From contig CAZLXW010000008.1 of NCBI GenBank assembly GCA_964563505.1, positions 1-64,000 of the forward strand: a stretch of 64,000 nucleotides of DNA, given 5' to 3'. A model generated the notes under the pieces. It worked only from the letters and a program-made list of their open reading frames with translations, ran no database searches and had not been told where the DNA came from. This document shows, piece after piece, positions 24,388 to 33,062 of the stretch. A program made the translations under genes and the position numbers. How positions within the stretch are numbered: the stretch's first letter is position 1; each line of letters opens with the position of its first letter. The DNA comes from UBA1351 sp964563505 (lineage in GTDB: Bacteria; Bacillota; Clostridia; Lachnospirales; Vallitaleaceae).

Positions 24388-25412
24388 TGAAACATGTGAA
24401 AATCAAAATGAATAACCATACCTTCTTATTAATAATCACTGTGCTTTTATTTATAGCCATGTATTTGAGTGGTATCCTACTCTTTGGTGATAAGAATTTT
24501 GGACGTATTCAAGTGTTTTTTAACTTGTTTATTAGTAATGCAGGTCTTATTGTTGTTGCAACAGGAATGACCATGGTTCTTATTACGGCAGGAATTGATA
24601 TTTCTGTAGGATCTGTTGTTGCAATGACATGCATGCTTCTTGCATGGATGATGGAACATAAAGGCGTCAATGCAATTAGTGCACTCATCATTGTACTTAT
24701 TGTGGGTACTGCTTTTGGATTTGTTCAAGGCTGGCTCATTTCATATCTTAATTTGCAACCCTTTATTATAACTTTGGCAGGTATGTTTTTTGCTCGAGGA
24801 ATGACGGCGGTCATTAGCACAGAGATGATTAGTATTAAAAATGAGATGTTCTTAAGCTGGGCCAATGCAAAGTTTTACTTGCCCTTTGGAGGATATGAGA
24901 ATAAGCGAGGGGATATTATTTTTCCATATATATATCCCAGTGTTGTTCTTGCAATTATGGTTTTAGTTGCTGCTTTTATTCTTCTAAAGTATACAAAGTT
25001 TGGACGTTCAATTTATGCGATTGGAGGAAACGAGCAGTCAGCTCTATTGATGGGATTAAACGTTCGGCGTACAAAATTACTCACTTATGTCATTAACGGT
25101 TTTTTAGCAGCCTTTGGAGGGTTTTTGTTTGCATTAAATACATGTGCCGGATTCGTCGAACAGGCCAAGGGATTCGAGATGGAAGCTATAGCATCCGCCG
25201 TTATCGGAGGAACACTTTTAACGGGTGGTGTTGGTAATGTTATAGGTAGTCTGTTTGGTGTGCTTATCAAAGGTACGATTGAATCGCTAATAAACTTTCA
25301 AGGGACCTTGTCATCTTGGTGGACCAAAATAACGATTGGTGCATTACTATCCTTTTTTATTATTTTACAAAGCATATTAGCTGCAAGAAAACAACGCAGA
25401 AGAGCGGTATAG
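24387..25412 (+). CDS. yjfF: Sugar ABC transporter permease
   Basis: 341 residues, second RbsC-like permease with ITAGIDISVGSVVAMTCM near 70 and GGTLLTGGVGNVIGSLFG near 275. Its ATG shares one base with the stop of the first permease gene (TAATG). Two different permeases with one double ATPase and a YtfQ-type binding protein reproduce the E. coli ytfQRT-yjfF order exactly. No terminator is obvious behind it; a separate promoter for the next gene begins 5 bases after the stop. Confidence 0.88.
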   Translation: MKHVKIKMNNHTFLLIITVLLFIAMYLSGILLFGDKNFGRIQVFFNLFISNAGLIVVATGMTMVLITAGIDISVGSVVAMTCMLLAWMMEHKGVNAISALIIVLIVGTAFGFVQGWLISYLNLQPFIITLAGMFFARGMTAVISTEMISIKNEMFLSWANAKFYLPFGGYENKRGDIIFPYIYPSVVLAIMVLVAAFILLKYTKFGRSIYAIGGNEQSALLMGLNVRRTKLLTYVINGFLAAFGGFLFALNTCAGFVEQAKGFEMEAIASAVIGGTLLTGGVGNVIGSLFGVLIKGTIESLINFQGTLSSWWTKITIGALLSFFIILQSILAARKQRRRAV

Positions 25413-25416
25413 TCTC

Positions 25417-25445
25417 TTGACGCTTTCCTAAGTTTATAGTAAGAT
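25417..25445 (+). promoter_or_regulatory. Promoter of the EamA transporter gene
   Basis: TTGACG (25417-25422), a 17-base spacer and TAAGAT (25440-25445), starting directly behind the yjfF stop codon. Confidence 0.65.
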
Positions 25446-25490
25446 GACTGAGAAATGTTATCAACAAAGTAGACAATGGAAGGTGACGAC

Positions 25491-26348
25491 ATGATTGGTA
25501 TTTTTTCTCGCTTAAGTAATAAACAACAAGCAATACTTTATATGGTGTTTTCTGCCTTGGCTTTTTCCCTAATGGGTGTTTTTGTTAAATTGACAGGGGA
25601 CATTCCAGTGGTACAAAAAACCCTCATACGTGCAGTGGTCATTGCAAATATTAGTTTTGTTTTGATTAAATTTCATCATATTCCAATTTTTCCAATTCAT
25701 CAAATCAAGTTACTGACACTACGTTCATTGACAGGAACAATAGCCATTGTAATGAATTATTATGCCCTTGATCATTTGATTTTATCCGATGCAACAGTGC
25801 TATTTCGCTTGAATACAATTTTTGTGGTGATATTTAGCTGGATTTTCTTGCAAGAGCATATTTCAAAAAAACAATTTTTAATGATTATTATTGCTTTTAT
25901 AGGTGTTATTTTTGTTGTTAAACCTGAATTGTCATTTGAATTCGTTCCATATTTAGTTGCGATTTTAGGGGCGGCGGGGGCTGCATTATCCTATACAATG
26001 TTAAGAAAATTAGGTGAAGGAACACATCCATCGGTTGTTGTGTTCTTCTTTGCTATGTTTACATTTGTTTCCCTTCTTCCCATTGTTATTGTCAGTTATG
26101 AACCTATGACAGATGCGCAATTGATGTATGCTATTTTAGCAGGAATCTCAGCTGTCGGAGGGCAATATGGTGTAACTTTGGCATATAAACATGCTCAGGC
26201 CAAAGATGTCTCCATATATAATTATTTTGGTGTCGTCTTTTCAGCTATATTTGGGTTGATTATATTTGGTTCCCAGCCGGATGCCTTTAGTGTGATTGGA
26301 TACATCATTATTTTTATGTCCGCATGGCGAATGAAAAAAATAAATTAA
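25491..26348 (+). CDS. EamA/DMT-family transporter
   Basis: 285 residues with ten predicted membrane helices in two EamA repeats (about 10-140 and 150-285). Family-typical features are the early small-residue helix LAFSLMGVFVKL and the second-half start LGAAGAALSYTMLRKLG. Members export or import metabolites such as amino acids or cofactors; the substrate here cannot be told. ATG 25491 follows GGAAGGTGAC. It has its own promoter and is 30 bases before the AEC gene, so the two may be co-transcribed. Confidence 0.84.
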   Translation: MIGIFSRLSNKQQAILYMVFSALAFSLMGVFVKLTGDIPVVQKTLIRAVVIANISFVLIKFHHIPIFPIHQIKLLTLRSLTGTIAIVMNYYALDHLILSDATVLFRLNTIFVVIFSWIFLQEHISKKQFLMIIIAFIGVIFVVKPELSFEFVPYLVAILGAAGAALSYTMLRKLGEGTHPSVVVFFFAMFTFVSLLPIVIVSYEPMTDAQLMYAILAGISAVGGQYGVTLAYKHAQAKDVSIYNYFGVVFSAIFGLIIFGSQPDAFSVIGYIIIFMSAWRMKKIN

Positions 26349-26378
26349 CAAAAATAAGACAATCATTAAGGAGAAATT

Positions 26379-27299
26379 ATGGCCTATATAGTCTTTGTGA
26401 TTTTTAATGTGTTAGTGCCTATATTTATACCTGTGCTGGCAGGTTTCTATTTCCATAAGCGATTTACACTGAATGTAGATACCTTAACCAAAATTCAATT
26501 TTATATTATGATACCGGCTTTTTTATTTATGAATATGTATACAATACAATTAGATGCAGGATTGTTTTTAAAAATTCTTATTGTTCTTGTACTGGCATTT
26601 GTTTTTCTGTTTCTAATCGGATCATTCCTAGCAAAAATTATTGGATACGACGCTAAGAAAAAAAGCGCATTTATAAATGCATCATGTTTTTATAATAGCG
26701 GTAATTTTTGTATACCCCTTATTGCCTTATTGTTTAATAATCCATTTGCCTCAGCAATCCAAATTATTATTATGTTTATGCAGAATATTTTGTTGAATAT
26801 TTTTGGGATTTTTAATACAAGTATTGGTCACAAGAGTGGAAGAGAAGCTATTTTAGATATTTTTAAATTGCCGATGATGTATGCCATTTTTCTTGGATTT
26901 GGGTTTCAATTATTTAATATTCCGGTCTACCAACCAATACAAGACGGATTAACTATAACCGGTGAAGGATTGGTGCCGGTGGCCTTAATTACGCTTGGTG
27001 CACAACTGGCAGATACTCAATTGCGATTTCGATCCATGCGTGTCTATCTTGCCGGTGGCATACGATTGATTGTTGCACCCATGGTTACCGGTCTTTTGTT
27101 ATGGCTACTTCAAATTGACGGTATTGCAGCTCAGGTTATATTCATCTGCAGCGGAGCGCCAACGGCAATCAACACGGTCTTATTAGCCATTGAATTTAAA
27201 AATGAACCAGAATATGCATCCCAAACGGTTTTCTTTTCAACGGCTTTTAGTGCATTAACAGTTCCCATCGTCATCTATTTTGCGCAATTACTCTTTTAA
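26379..27299 (+). CDS. AEC family transporter (auxin-efflux-carrier type)
   Basis: 306 residues, about ten membrane helices in two five-helix halves. It starts with VPIFIPVLAGFYFHKR, and the middle helices contain CFYNSGNFCIPLIALLF, the conserved Asn-containing crossover of the AEC fold. Bacterial members move organic acids such as malate; the substrate is not evident. AAGGAG lies before the ATG. Its stop codon overlaps by four bases the stop of the convergent MFS gene, with no room for a terminator between them. Confidence 0.85.
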   Translation: MAYIVFVIFNVLVPIFIPVLAGFYFHKRFTLNVDTLTKIQFYIMIPAFLFMNMYTIQLDAGLFLKILIVLVLAFVFLFLIGSFLAKIIGYDAKKKSAFINASCFYNSGNFCIPLIALLFNNPFASAIQIIIMFMQNILLNIFGIFNTSIGHKSGREAILDIFKLPMMYAIFLGFGFQLFNIPVYQPIQDGLTITGEGLVPVALITLGAQLADTQLRFRSMRVYLAGGIRLIVAPMVTGLLLWLLQIDGIAAQVIFICSGAPTAINTVLLAIEFKNEPEYASQTVFFSTAFSALTVPIVIYFAQLLF

Positions 27300-28558
27300 G
27301 ATCTTTTTGGCCTTTTTATGGAAAGCGCCATTCCAAGTGCGGCAAAAGTGATTATAGCCATAACAGTAAATACAGCAACATAACTGCCGGTAAGGTCATA
27401 GGATAATCCAAAAGGAATTGTACCAAAAGCTGAGCCAAGAACGCCAAAGACAGTAGCGGCACCTCGAATACTCCCAAGGTATTTCCTCCCAAAGTATTTG
27501 ACCCAAATAATGTTTAAGGTTAGATTTTGAATATTTGTTGCTAAGCCGTAAATAAGCATAAAAATAACAGCCATTGCTATGCTGCTGACAATAAGCATAA
27601 ATAACATGTCAAGAGCTACAACAGTTAGAGTTATAGCAACAATATATTTTGAACGAAAACGATCAATAATTAATCCGGAGATTAAAGGCATAAAAAATCC
27701 GGGAAGTGATATGAGGCCGATTGCAAAAGCAGCGGCTTCTTCTTTGATTCCTTGTAAATCCATAATCGAGAAGAAGTGGAACATTATTCCTGTTGTAATC
27801 ATGGGAATAATCATACTGATAATGCCGATAAACCAAAATTCTTTTGTGCGTAGGGTCTCTTTTAGGGTAAAAGATTCCCGATCGACTTTTTCCATTTCGT
27901 CGAGCAAATCTTGATGGGAACTTACCGGGGCGTTATCCGGAAGAAGATGAACGTCTTCTGGATTATTAATCGTAAAAAAATAGGATAGGGGTATAAAAAT
28001 AAGGATAATTGCAATACTCCAAAATCGCCAAGTCATTTCCCAACCATATGTTTGAATAAAATAAATATTCATTGGTGGGACGACTACATTAGCTAGAATG
28101 ATACCAAGTGTTGCTATACTAACGGCGAAAGCCCTCTTTTTATCGAACCATTGAGGTATTAATGCATTTGGAATAAGCATCATAGAGCCTTGACCTAAAT
28201 ATCTAAGTAAAAAAAAGCCGATAAACAGCATGGCTACATTGGCTATGAAACTGTTAAATAAGCAAGCAGCTGCTAAGGCAAACCCAAGAATAAAGGACAT
28301 TTTTCGTTGACCTAAAAAATCGATATGTCGACCGACGAAAAAAAGTAAGGAACCCGACAATACAGTAGCAAGTGAATAAATAAATGAAATATATGTACGT
28401 GAATACCCAAAGTCTTCTATATAATAGTTAATAAATGTGGAAATAGAAAAACTTTGTCCCGGTGCTGAAAAAAACATACTTACACTCGATATGAAAACAA
28501 TGACCCAGCCATAGTAAAAATAGGGCTTGGTTTTTTTTTCGATTTTATGTGATAACAT
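27296..28558 (-). CDS. MFS transporter, OFA/monocarboxylate type
   Basis: 420 residues with twelve predicted membrane helices. The N-terminal YYGWVIVFISSVSMFFSAPG and the A-loop region GRHIDFLGQRK resemble oxalate/formate-antiporter and monocarboxylate-transporter groups of the major facilitator superfamily. Between the halves lies a cytoplasmic loop (about 200-230). Substrate not determinable, perhaps an organic acid. AGGAGG precedes the start. It is convergent with the AEC gene with a four-base overlap of stop codons. Confidence 0.85.
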   Translation of the reverse strand: MLSHKIEKKTKPYFYYGWVIVFISSVSMFFSAPGQSFSISTFINYYIEDFGYSRTYISFIYSLATVLSGSLLFFVGRHIDFLGQRKMSFILGFALAAACLFNSFIANVAMLFIGFFLLRYLGQGSMMLIPNALIPQWFDKKRAFAVSIATLGIILANVVVPPMNIYFIQTYGWEMTWRFWSIAIILIFIPLSYFFTINNPEDVHLLPDNAPVSSHQDLLDEMEKVDRESFTLKETLRTKEFWFIGIISMIIPMITTGIMFHFFSIMDLQGIKEEAAAFAIGLISLPGFFMPLISGLIIDRFRSKYIVAITLTVVALDMLFMLIVSSIAMAVIFMLIYGLATNIQNLTLNIIWVKYFGRKYLGSIRGAATVFGVLGSAFGTIPFGLSYDLTGSYVAVFTVMAIITFAALGMALSIKRPKRS

Positions 28559-28816
28559 AATTGCCTCCTTAATATGAACATCCCTAATACTTTACCGCTT
28601 TTTGTCTGAAAAATCAACTGTTTTGATAAAGTAAAGGGAATGGTCATCTGTGAATTTAGAACATTGTATACTTGCAGATAAAAACCGATAAAATCCAATA
28701 AATCCAAATAAATCTAAAGAAAATACGCGAAAAATGAATTTATCTATTGATTATCTTGCAAAAATTGTGTATTATTATACAAAAGGTTGTTAGTTTTAGG
28801 AGGATTGGCGAATAAG

Positions 28817-30082
28817 ATGGAATATTTTAAAGGTAAATCACATGAAGAATTAGTAATGTATCAGAATGAGCTGAAACAAAAACTAGAGAAGTTTAAAGGA
28901 ATGGGCTTAAATTTGAACATGGCTAGGGGCAAGCCATGTAAGGAACAGCTAGATTTGTCAAATGCAATGATTGATGAAGGCATTGATTTTAGCATTAATA
29001 TTGATTATCGAAATTATGGACTATTAGATGGAATACCTGAAGCAAAAAAATTGTTTGCTGAAAGTATGAATGTTTTAGAAGAAGAACTTATTATCGGTGG
29101 AAATTCAAGCTTGAATTTAATGTATGATACATTAGTGAGAGCTATGTTATTTGGAACGGTCGATAGTATAAAACCATGGTCGCAATATGAAAAAATTAAG
29201 TTCATATGTCCGTCTCCTGGATATGATCGACATTTTGGCATATGTGAAGATCTAGGAATTGAGATGATTATGGTTCCGATGACAGAAGATGGCCCTGATA
29301 TGGACCGAGTCGAAGAGCTTGTACAAAGCGATGAAACGATTAAAGGGATTTGGTGTATTCCCAAATACTCCAATCCAACAGGAATCACATATTCAGATGA
29401 AGTCGTTGGTCGACTGGCTTCTATGAAATGTGCAGCTAATGATTTTCGAATTATGTGGGATAATGCCTATAATATTCATCATCTAAATAATAATGGTGAC
29501 GAATTAAAAGATTTATTGATTGAGTGTAAAAAAACAAATAATGCGAATCGTGTTTATATGTATAGTTCTACGTCGAAAGTAACTTTTCCGGGGTCAGGAA
29601 TTGCAGTAATGGCTATGAGTAAGGAAAACGCAGATGATGTTCGTAAGCATATGGGATATCAAACAATTGGTTCGAACAAAATCAATCAGCTGATGCATGT
29701 TCGTTTTTTGCCGACAGCAGACGCAATTGAAGCGCATATGATGAAGCATGCGGAAATATTAGAACCTAAATTTGACAAAGTTCTTGAAGTATTAGAACGT
29801 GAAATAGGTGGATTAAATATTGCAAAGTGGAATAACCCAAATGGCGGATATTTCATTAATCTTGATGTGATGGAAGGCTGTGCAAAAGACGTTGTGGCCT
29901 GCTGTTTAAGTCATGGCGTTACATTGACGCCTGCAGGAGCTACATTTCCATATGGAAATGACCCTAAGGACACAAATATTCGCATTGCACCTACCTTTCC
30001 GCCGTTAGAAGAACTTGAACTTGCCATTGAAGTCCTTGCAACATGTATTCAATATGTAGCTGTTCATAAAATATTATCATAG
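28817..30082 (+). CDS. Class I/II aminotransferase (PF12897-type, aspartate-like)
   Basis: 421 residues, fold-type I PLP enzyme of the aminotransferase group typified by NLNMARGKPCKEQLDLS near the N-terminus. SPGYDRHF, PKYSNPTG, WDNAYN and SSTSKVTFPGSGI follow, in which the Lys forms the PLP aldimine. Clostridial members are annotated as aspartate aminotransferase. The first ATG with family-like sequence is at 28817, although AGGAGG (28798-28803) is 13 bases away, a long gap; an in-frame TTG at 28805 is too close to it. The gene has its own terminator and stands alone. The amino donor preference is inferred from the family. Confidence 0.83.
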   Translation: MEYFKGKSHEELVMYQNELKQKLEKFKGMGLNLNMARGKPCKEQLDLSNAMIDEGIDFSINIDYRNYGLLDGIPEAKKLFAESMNVLEEELIIGGNSSLNLMYDTLVRAMLFGTVDSIKPWSQYEKIKFICPSPGYDRHFGICEDLGIEMIMVPMTEDGPDMDRVEELVQSDETIKGIWCIPKYSNPTGITYSDEVVGRLASMKCAANDFRIMWDNAYNIHHLNNNGDELKDLLIECKKTNNANRVYMYSSTSKVTFPGSGIAVMAMSKENADDVRKHMGYQTIGSNKINQLMHVRFLPTADAIEAHMMKHAEILEPKFDKVLEVLEREIGGLNIAKWNNPNGGYFINLDVMEGCAKDVVACCLSHGVTLTPAGATFPYGNDPKDTNIRIAPTFPPLEELELAIEVLATCIQYVAVHKILS

Positions 30083-30083
30083 T

Positions 30084-30115
30084 AAAAAACCTGTGTCTAA
30101 TCGCACAGGTTTTTT
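30084..30115 (+). terminator. Terminator of the aminotransferase gene
   Basis: AAAAAACCTGTG and CACAGGTTTTTT form a 12-pair symmetric stem around an 8-base loop, directly after the stop codon. Confidence 0.85.
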
Positions 30116-30145
30116 AAAAAGAAAATACTTTGATAATCAAAACAA

Positions 30146-30174
30146 TTGACAAGTGCTTGATTTTTAGTTAGAAT
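30146..30174 (+). promoter_or_regulatory. SigA promoter of fabV
   Basis: TTGACA (30146-30151), a 17-base spacer and TAGAAT (30169-30174). Confidence 0.78.
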
Positions 30175-30209
30175 TTAAAAAGAATAATGATAAAGAGGAG
30201 ACGTGAATT

Positions 30210-31406
30210 ATGATAATAACACCAAAAGTCAGAGGTTTTGTTTGCACAACAGCGCACCCCATTGGTTGTAAAAAAAATGTTGAAGAGCAAGCAAATTATG
30301 TTCTTGAAAACGGAAAAATAGATGGTCCTAAAAATGTTCTAATTATTGGCGCTTCGACCGGTTATGGATTAGCATCACGAATTGTTTCAGCACAAGGGTG
30401 TGGAGCAAATACCTTAGGTGTATTCTATGAAAAAGAAGCCAAAGGAAAACGTACCGCTTCCCCGGGATGGTATAATTCAGCTTTTTTTGAAGAGTTAGCA
30501 CAAGAAAACGGATTATATGCCAAAAGTATCAATGGAGATGCTTTTTCTAATGAAATTAAAGACGAAGTTATTCAAACCATAAAAAAAGATCTAGGTAAGG
30601 TTGATTTAGTGATTTATTCATTGGCGGCGCCAAGACGCATTGATCCTGAAACCGGCGAAAAATATATGTCTGTACTTAAACCAATCGGAGAACCCTATAC
30701 AAATAAATCGATTGATATTCATAATAAAACCATTAGTATGGCAACAATCGAACCTGCAAGTGACGAAGAAATTGCAAACACAAGCAAGGTTATGGGTGGA
30801 GAAGACTGGAAGCTATGGATAGAAGCCTTAATCAAGAATGATGTGCTTGAAAAAAATGCAAAAACAATTTCATATTCATATATTGGTCCTGAAGTAACAC
30901 GACCTATTTATCGAGAAGGTACAATTGGTCGAGCAAAACAACACTTAGAGTCGACGGCAATCGAGTTAAATCAACTATTGAAACCTGTTGACGGAGAAGC
31001 TTGTGTTGTTATCGCCAAAGCGCTCGTTACCCAAGCAAGTGCAGCGATTCCGATTGTTCCCTTATATATGGCGGCCTTATACAAAGTTATGAAAAAGAAG
31101 GGAACACATGAAGGATGTATTGAACAAATCTATCGCTTGTTCTCAACCAAACTTTATAATGATCAAGCGGAGAATATATACGATGAAAAGAAACGTATTC
31201 GAATCGATGAGTATGAGATGGATGAAAACACACAAAAGGATACATTTGAACTCTTCGAGCAAGTAGATTCAGACAATATGCAAGAAATAATTGACATTGA
31301 AAGCTATCAAGAAGAGTTTTATAAGCTGTTTGGTTTTTCAAGAGATGATATAGATTATGAACAAGATGTCGATACAGAGTTTAAAATTCCTAGTATTCAT
31401 GAATAA
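30210..31406 (+). CDS. fabV: Trans-2-enoyl-CoA/ACP reductase FabV (TER)
   Basis: 398 residues, the usual length for FabV. It reduces the trans-2 double bond of enoyl-ACP or enoyl-CoA with NADH, the last step of fatty acid elongation or a step in butyryl-CoA formation. The Rossmann motif is GASTGYGLASRI near 47-58. The active-site signature Tyr-X8-Lys is present (YREGTIGRAK). The N-terminal RGFVCTTAHPIGC and the C-terminal FKIPSI-type end are family-typical. FabV enzymes are naturally insensitive to triclosan. It is a single-gene unit; no other fatty acid genes adjoin it, so a role in butyrate-type fermentation is equally possible. Confidence 0.94.
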   Translation: MIITPKVRGFVCTTAHPIGCKKNVEEQANYVLENGKIDGPKNVLIIGASTGYGLASRIVSAQGCGANTLGVFYEKEAKGKRTASPGWYNSAFFEELAQENGLYAKSINGDAFSNEIKDEVIQTIKKDLGKVDLVIYSLAAPRRIDPETGEKYMSVLKPIGEPYTNKSIDIHNKTISMATIEPASDEEIANTSKVMGGEDWKLWIEALIKNDVLEKNAKTISYSYIGPEVTRPIYREGTIGRAKQHLESTAIELNQLLKPVDGEACVVIAKALVTQASAAIPIVPLYMAALYKVMKKKGTHEGCIEQIYRLFSTKLYNDQAENIYDEKKRIRIDEYEMDENTQKDTFELFEQVDSDNMQEIIDIESYQEEFYKLFGFSRDDIDYEQDVDTEFKIPSIHE

Positions 31407-31414
31407 TTTGCATA

Positions 31415-31444
31415 TTTGTATTGAATAAGTCGATAAAATATGAT
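31415..31444 (+). promoter_or_regulatory. Probable promoter of the flavin reductase gene
   Basis: TTTGTA (31415-31420), an 18-base spacer and TATGAT (31439-31444). The Fur-box-like palindrome starts 3 bases after the -10 box. Confidence 0.5.
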
Positions 31445-31446
31445 AT

Positions 31447-31473
31447 CCTTAATGATAATTATTATCATTAAGG
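31447..31473. promoter_or_regulatory. Fur-box-like 27-base perfect palindrome
   Basis: CCTTAATGATAAT, a central T, and ATTATCATTAAGG form a perfect 27-base palindrome containing the GATAAT/ATTATC halves of the Fur box. It covers the transcription start region and reaches the first bases of the AAGGAG ribosome site. Binding of an iron-loaded Fur protein would block transcription. Confidence 0.82.
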
Positions 31474-31482
31474 AGTGATTTG

Positions 31483-32226
31483 ATGCTTAAGACATCTAAA
31501 AATTATAAAGTTTATGAAATAGTGCTATTAGATATAATCAAAGAGGCGAAAAATACATATACATATATTTTCACCAAACCGGATGGTTTGAATTGGGATG
31601 AAGGCGCCCATACTCATCTTGCTCTAAACCATTTTGATGAAGAAATGGGGTGGTGGGAAAAGAAAAATGTGCGCCACTTCTCCATTTGTTCCTTGGCGGA
31701 CGAAGAGACCTTGCGAATGACCACTCGATTACCGGACTTGTGTACGGATTTTAAGCAAGAATTAAAAACGTCTAAAAAAGGCGACTTATTCTATCTTTTT
31801 AAGGTTGGAAGCCGTCTGACATTACGTCGAGAAGAACGGCCGATTATATTCTTATCTGCCGGTGTCGGTATTGCAACGATACGGCCATTGGTTAGAAAGT
31901 TTATTCATCACACAGAGGGAATTGAAAAAGTCATTAGTCTAAATGTTGATTCAAGTAAAGAGTATTTGTTTTTCAGTGAGATGAAAGAATATATGAAACA
32001 AGAAAGCTGTTTTAAACAAACATATGTCGAATCAAGAGAAGGCTTTTATAAAGAATTGGATCAACTTCTTGAAGAAGATAAAACATTAGACCAAGGTGTG
32101 TTTTATATTGTTGGTGGTGATGAATTTATTATACAAGTCCATCGTGTATTGTCTGAAAAGGGAATTCTAATTCAGCAAATGGTTTTTGATAAAAAAGAAG
32201 AATTTTATTTGGAAAATTTCAGCTAA
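31483..32226 (+). CDS. FAD-binding ferredoxin-reductase-like oxidoreductase
   Basis: 247 residues, ferredoxin-NADP reductase-like two-domain fold. The flavin domain (about 10-115) contains HFSICSLADEETLRMTTR, a variant of the RxYS flavin motif. The nucleotide domain begins with PIIFLSAGVGIATIRPLVRKF (GxGxxP-like), ends FYIVGGDEFI. There is no iron-sulfur or other domain, so electrons go to a separate partner or a free substrate. The Fur-box palindrome at its start suggests an iron-starvation role such as ferric-siderophore or flavin-mediated iron reduction; that is inference. ATG 31483 is 7 bases after AAGGAG. Confidence 0.78.
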   Translation: MLKTSKNYKVYEIVLLDIIKEAKNTYTYIFTKPDGLNWDEGAHTHLALNHFDEEMGWWEKKNVRHFSICSLADEETLRMTTRLPDLCTDFKQELKTSKKGDLFYLFKVGSRLTLRREERPIIFLSAGVGIATIRPLVRKFIHHTEGIEKVISLNVDSSKEYLFFSEMKEYMKQESCFKQTYVESREGFYKELDQLLEEDKTLDQGVFYIVGGDEFIIQVHRVLSEKGILIQQMVFDKKEEFYLENFS

Positions 32227-32231
32227 ATCTA

Positions 32232-32260
32232 TTGACAATACCCCGCAAGGGGTATATGAT
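32232..32260 (+). promoter_or_regulatory. eda promoter with internal TACCCC palindrome
   Basis: Perfect TTGACA (32232-32237), a 17-base spacer and TATGAT (32255-32260). The spacer contains TACCCC-GCAA-GGGGTA (32239-32254), a 16-base palindrome that resembles the operators of CsoR/RcnR/CstR-type repressors. A regulator sitting here would block polymerase. No CsoR-type gene is in the window. Confidence 0.7.
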
Positions 32261-32267
32261 ATAGTTA

Positions 32268-32280
32268 GTTGTCTGACAAC
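32268..32280. promoter_or_regulatory. GntR/FadR-type operator
   Basis: GTTGTCTGACAAC is a perfect 13-base palindrome about a central T, matching the TnGTnnnACnA pattern bound by FadR-subfamily GntR proteins. It starts 8 bases after the -10 box, at the transcription start. A half-site GGACAAC follows at 32288-32294. The GntR protein encoded at 34211-34900 is the natural candidate. Confidence 0.75.
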
Positions 32281-32395
32281 AGACTGCGGACAACAGAAGT
32301 TTTATTCCCCTAAAAAATTCAGGGGTTCGTGATTTGTAATAGCTCAGCAATAAGCGGCCCTTGAAGCTCTCTAAAAATGAATTGGAGGTATTATA
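32281..32395 (+). other. Structured leader of eda
   Basis: About 115 untranslated bases precede the gene. CCCCT (32307-32311) and AGGGG (32321-32325) form a short hairpin; further weak pairings can be drawn (AGCT with AGCT). I match it to no known riboswitch. It may be no more than a long leader. Confidence 0.35.
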
Positions 32396-33043
32396 ATGAA
32401 AAAATATGATACATTAAACGCGATTATCGAAAGTGGTGTAGTCGCAGTTGTACGTGCAGAATCAAAAGAACAAGGATTAAATATTATTGAAGCTGTAAAA
32501 AAAGGTGGAATTAAAGCCTTAGAGATTACCTTAACAGTTCCGGGAGCTGTTGATATTATTAAAGATTTAGTTGAAGAATATAAAGATGAAGATGTAATTA
32601 TCGGAGCTGGAACAGTTTTAGATCCTGAATCCGCTCGTGCGTGTATATTAGCAGGTGCAAAATATATCGTTAGCCCATACTTTGATTTAGAAACAGTCAA
32701 AATGTGTAATCGCTATGCTGTACCGATTATGCCGGGAGTAATGACACCAAAAGAAGTGGTAGCAGCCCTTGAAGCCGGTGTAGATATTTGTAAAGTTTTT
32801 CCGGGTAATGCATTTGGACCTTCAATTATCGGAGCGTTCAGAGGTCCGATTCCTCAAGGAAATTATATGCCAACAGGCGGTGTTGATCTTGATAATGCAA
32901 AAGATTGGATTCAACAAGGTGCGGTAGCAATTGGTGTTGGTAGCGTTCTCACAAAAGGCGCAAAAACAGGCGATTATGAAGCCGTAACTGAAACTGCAAA
33001 GAAATTCGTTCAAGCTGTTAAAGAAGCAAGAAAAGAATTATAA
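32396..33043 (+). CDS. eda: KDPG/KHG aldolase
   Basis: 215 residues, class I aldolase with a TIM-barrel fold. It splits 2-keto-3-deoxy-6-phosphogluconate to pyruvate and glyceraldehyde 3-phosphate. The Schiff-base lysine is Lys133 in CKVFPG, the same number as in E. coli Eda, and the catalytic glutamate is Glu43 in ALEITLTVPGA. GAGTVLDPE and MPTGGVDLDN are family-typical phosphate-site stretches. A GGAGG site precedes the ATG. It is followed 19 bases later by KDG kinase, so together they complete the hexuronate pathway from 2-keto-3-deoxygluconate, joining the tagaturonate epimerase at 4460. Confidence 0.94.
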   Translation: MKKYDTLNAIIESGVVAVVRAESKEQGLNIIEAVKKGGIKALEITLTVPGAVDIIKDLVEEYKDEDVIIGAGTVLDPESARACILAGAKYIVSPYFDLETVKMCNRYAVPIMPGVMTPKEVVAALEAGVDICKVFPGNAFGPSIIGAFRGPIPQGNYMPTGGVDLDNAKDWIQQGAVAIGVGSVLTKGAKTGDYEAVTETAKKFVQAVKEARKEL

Positions 33044-33062
33044 TATTGGAGGGTTTTTTAAA

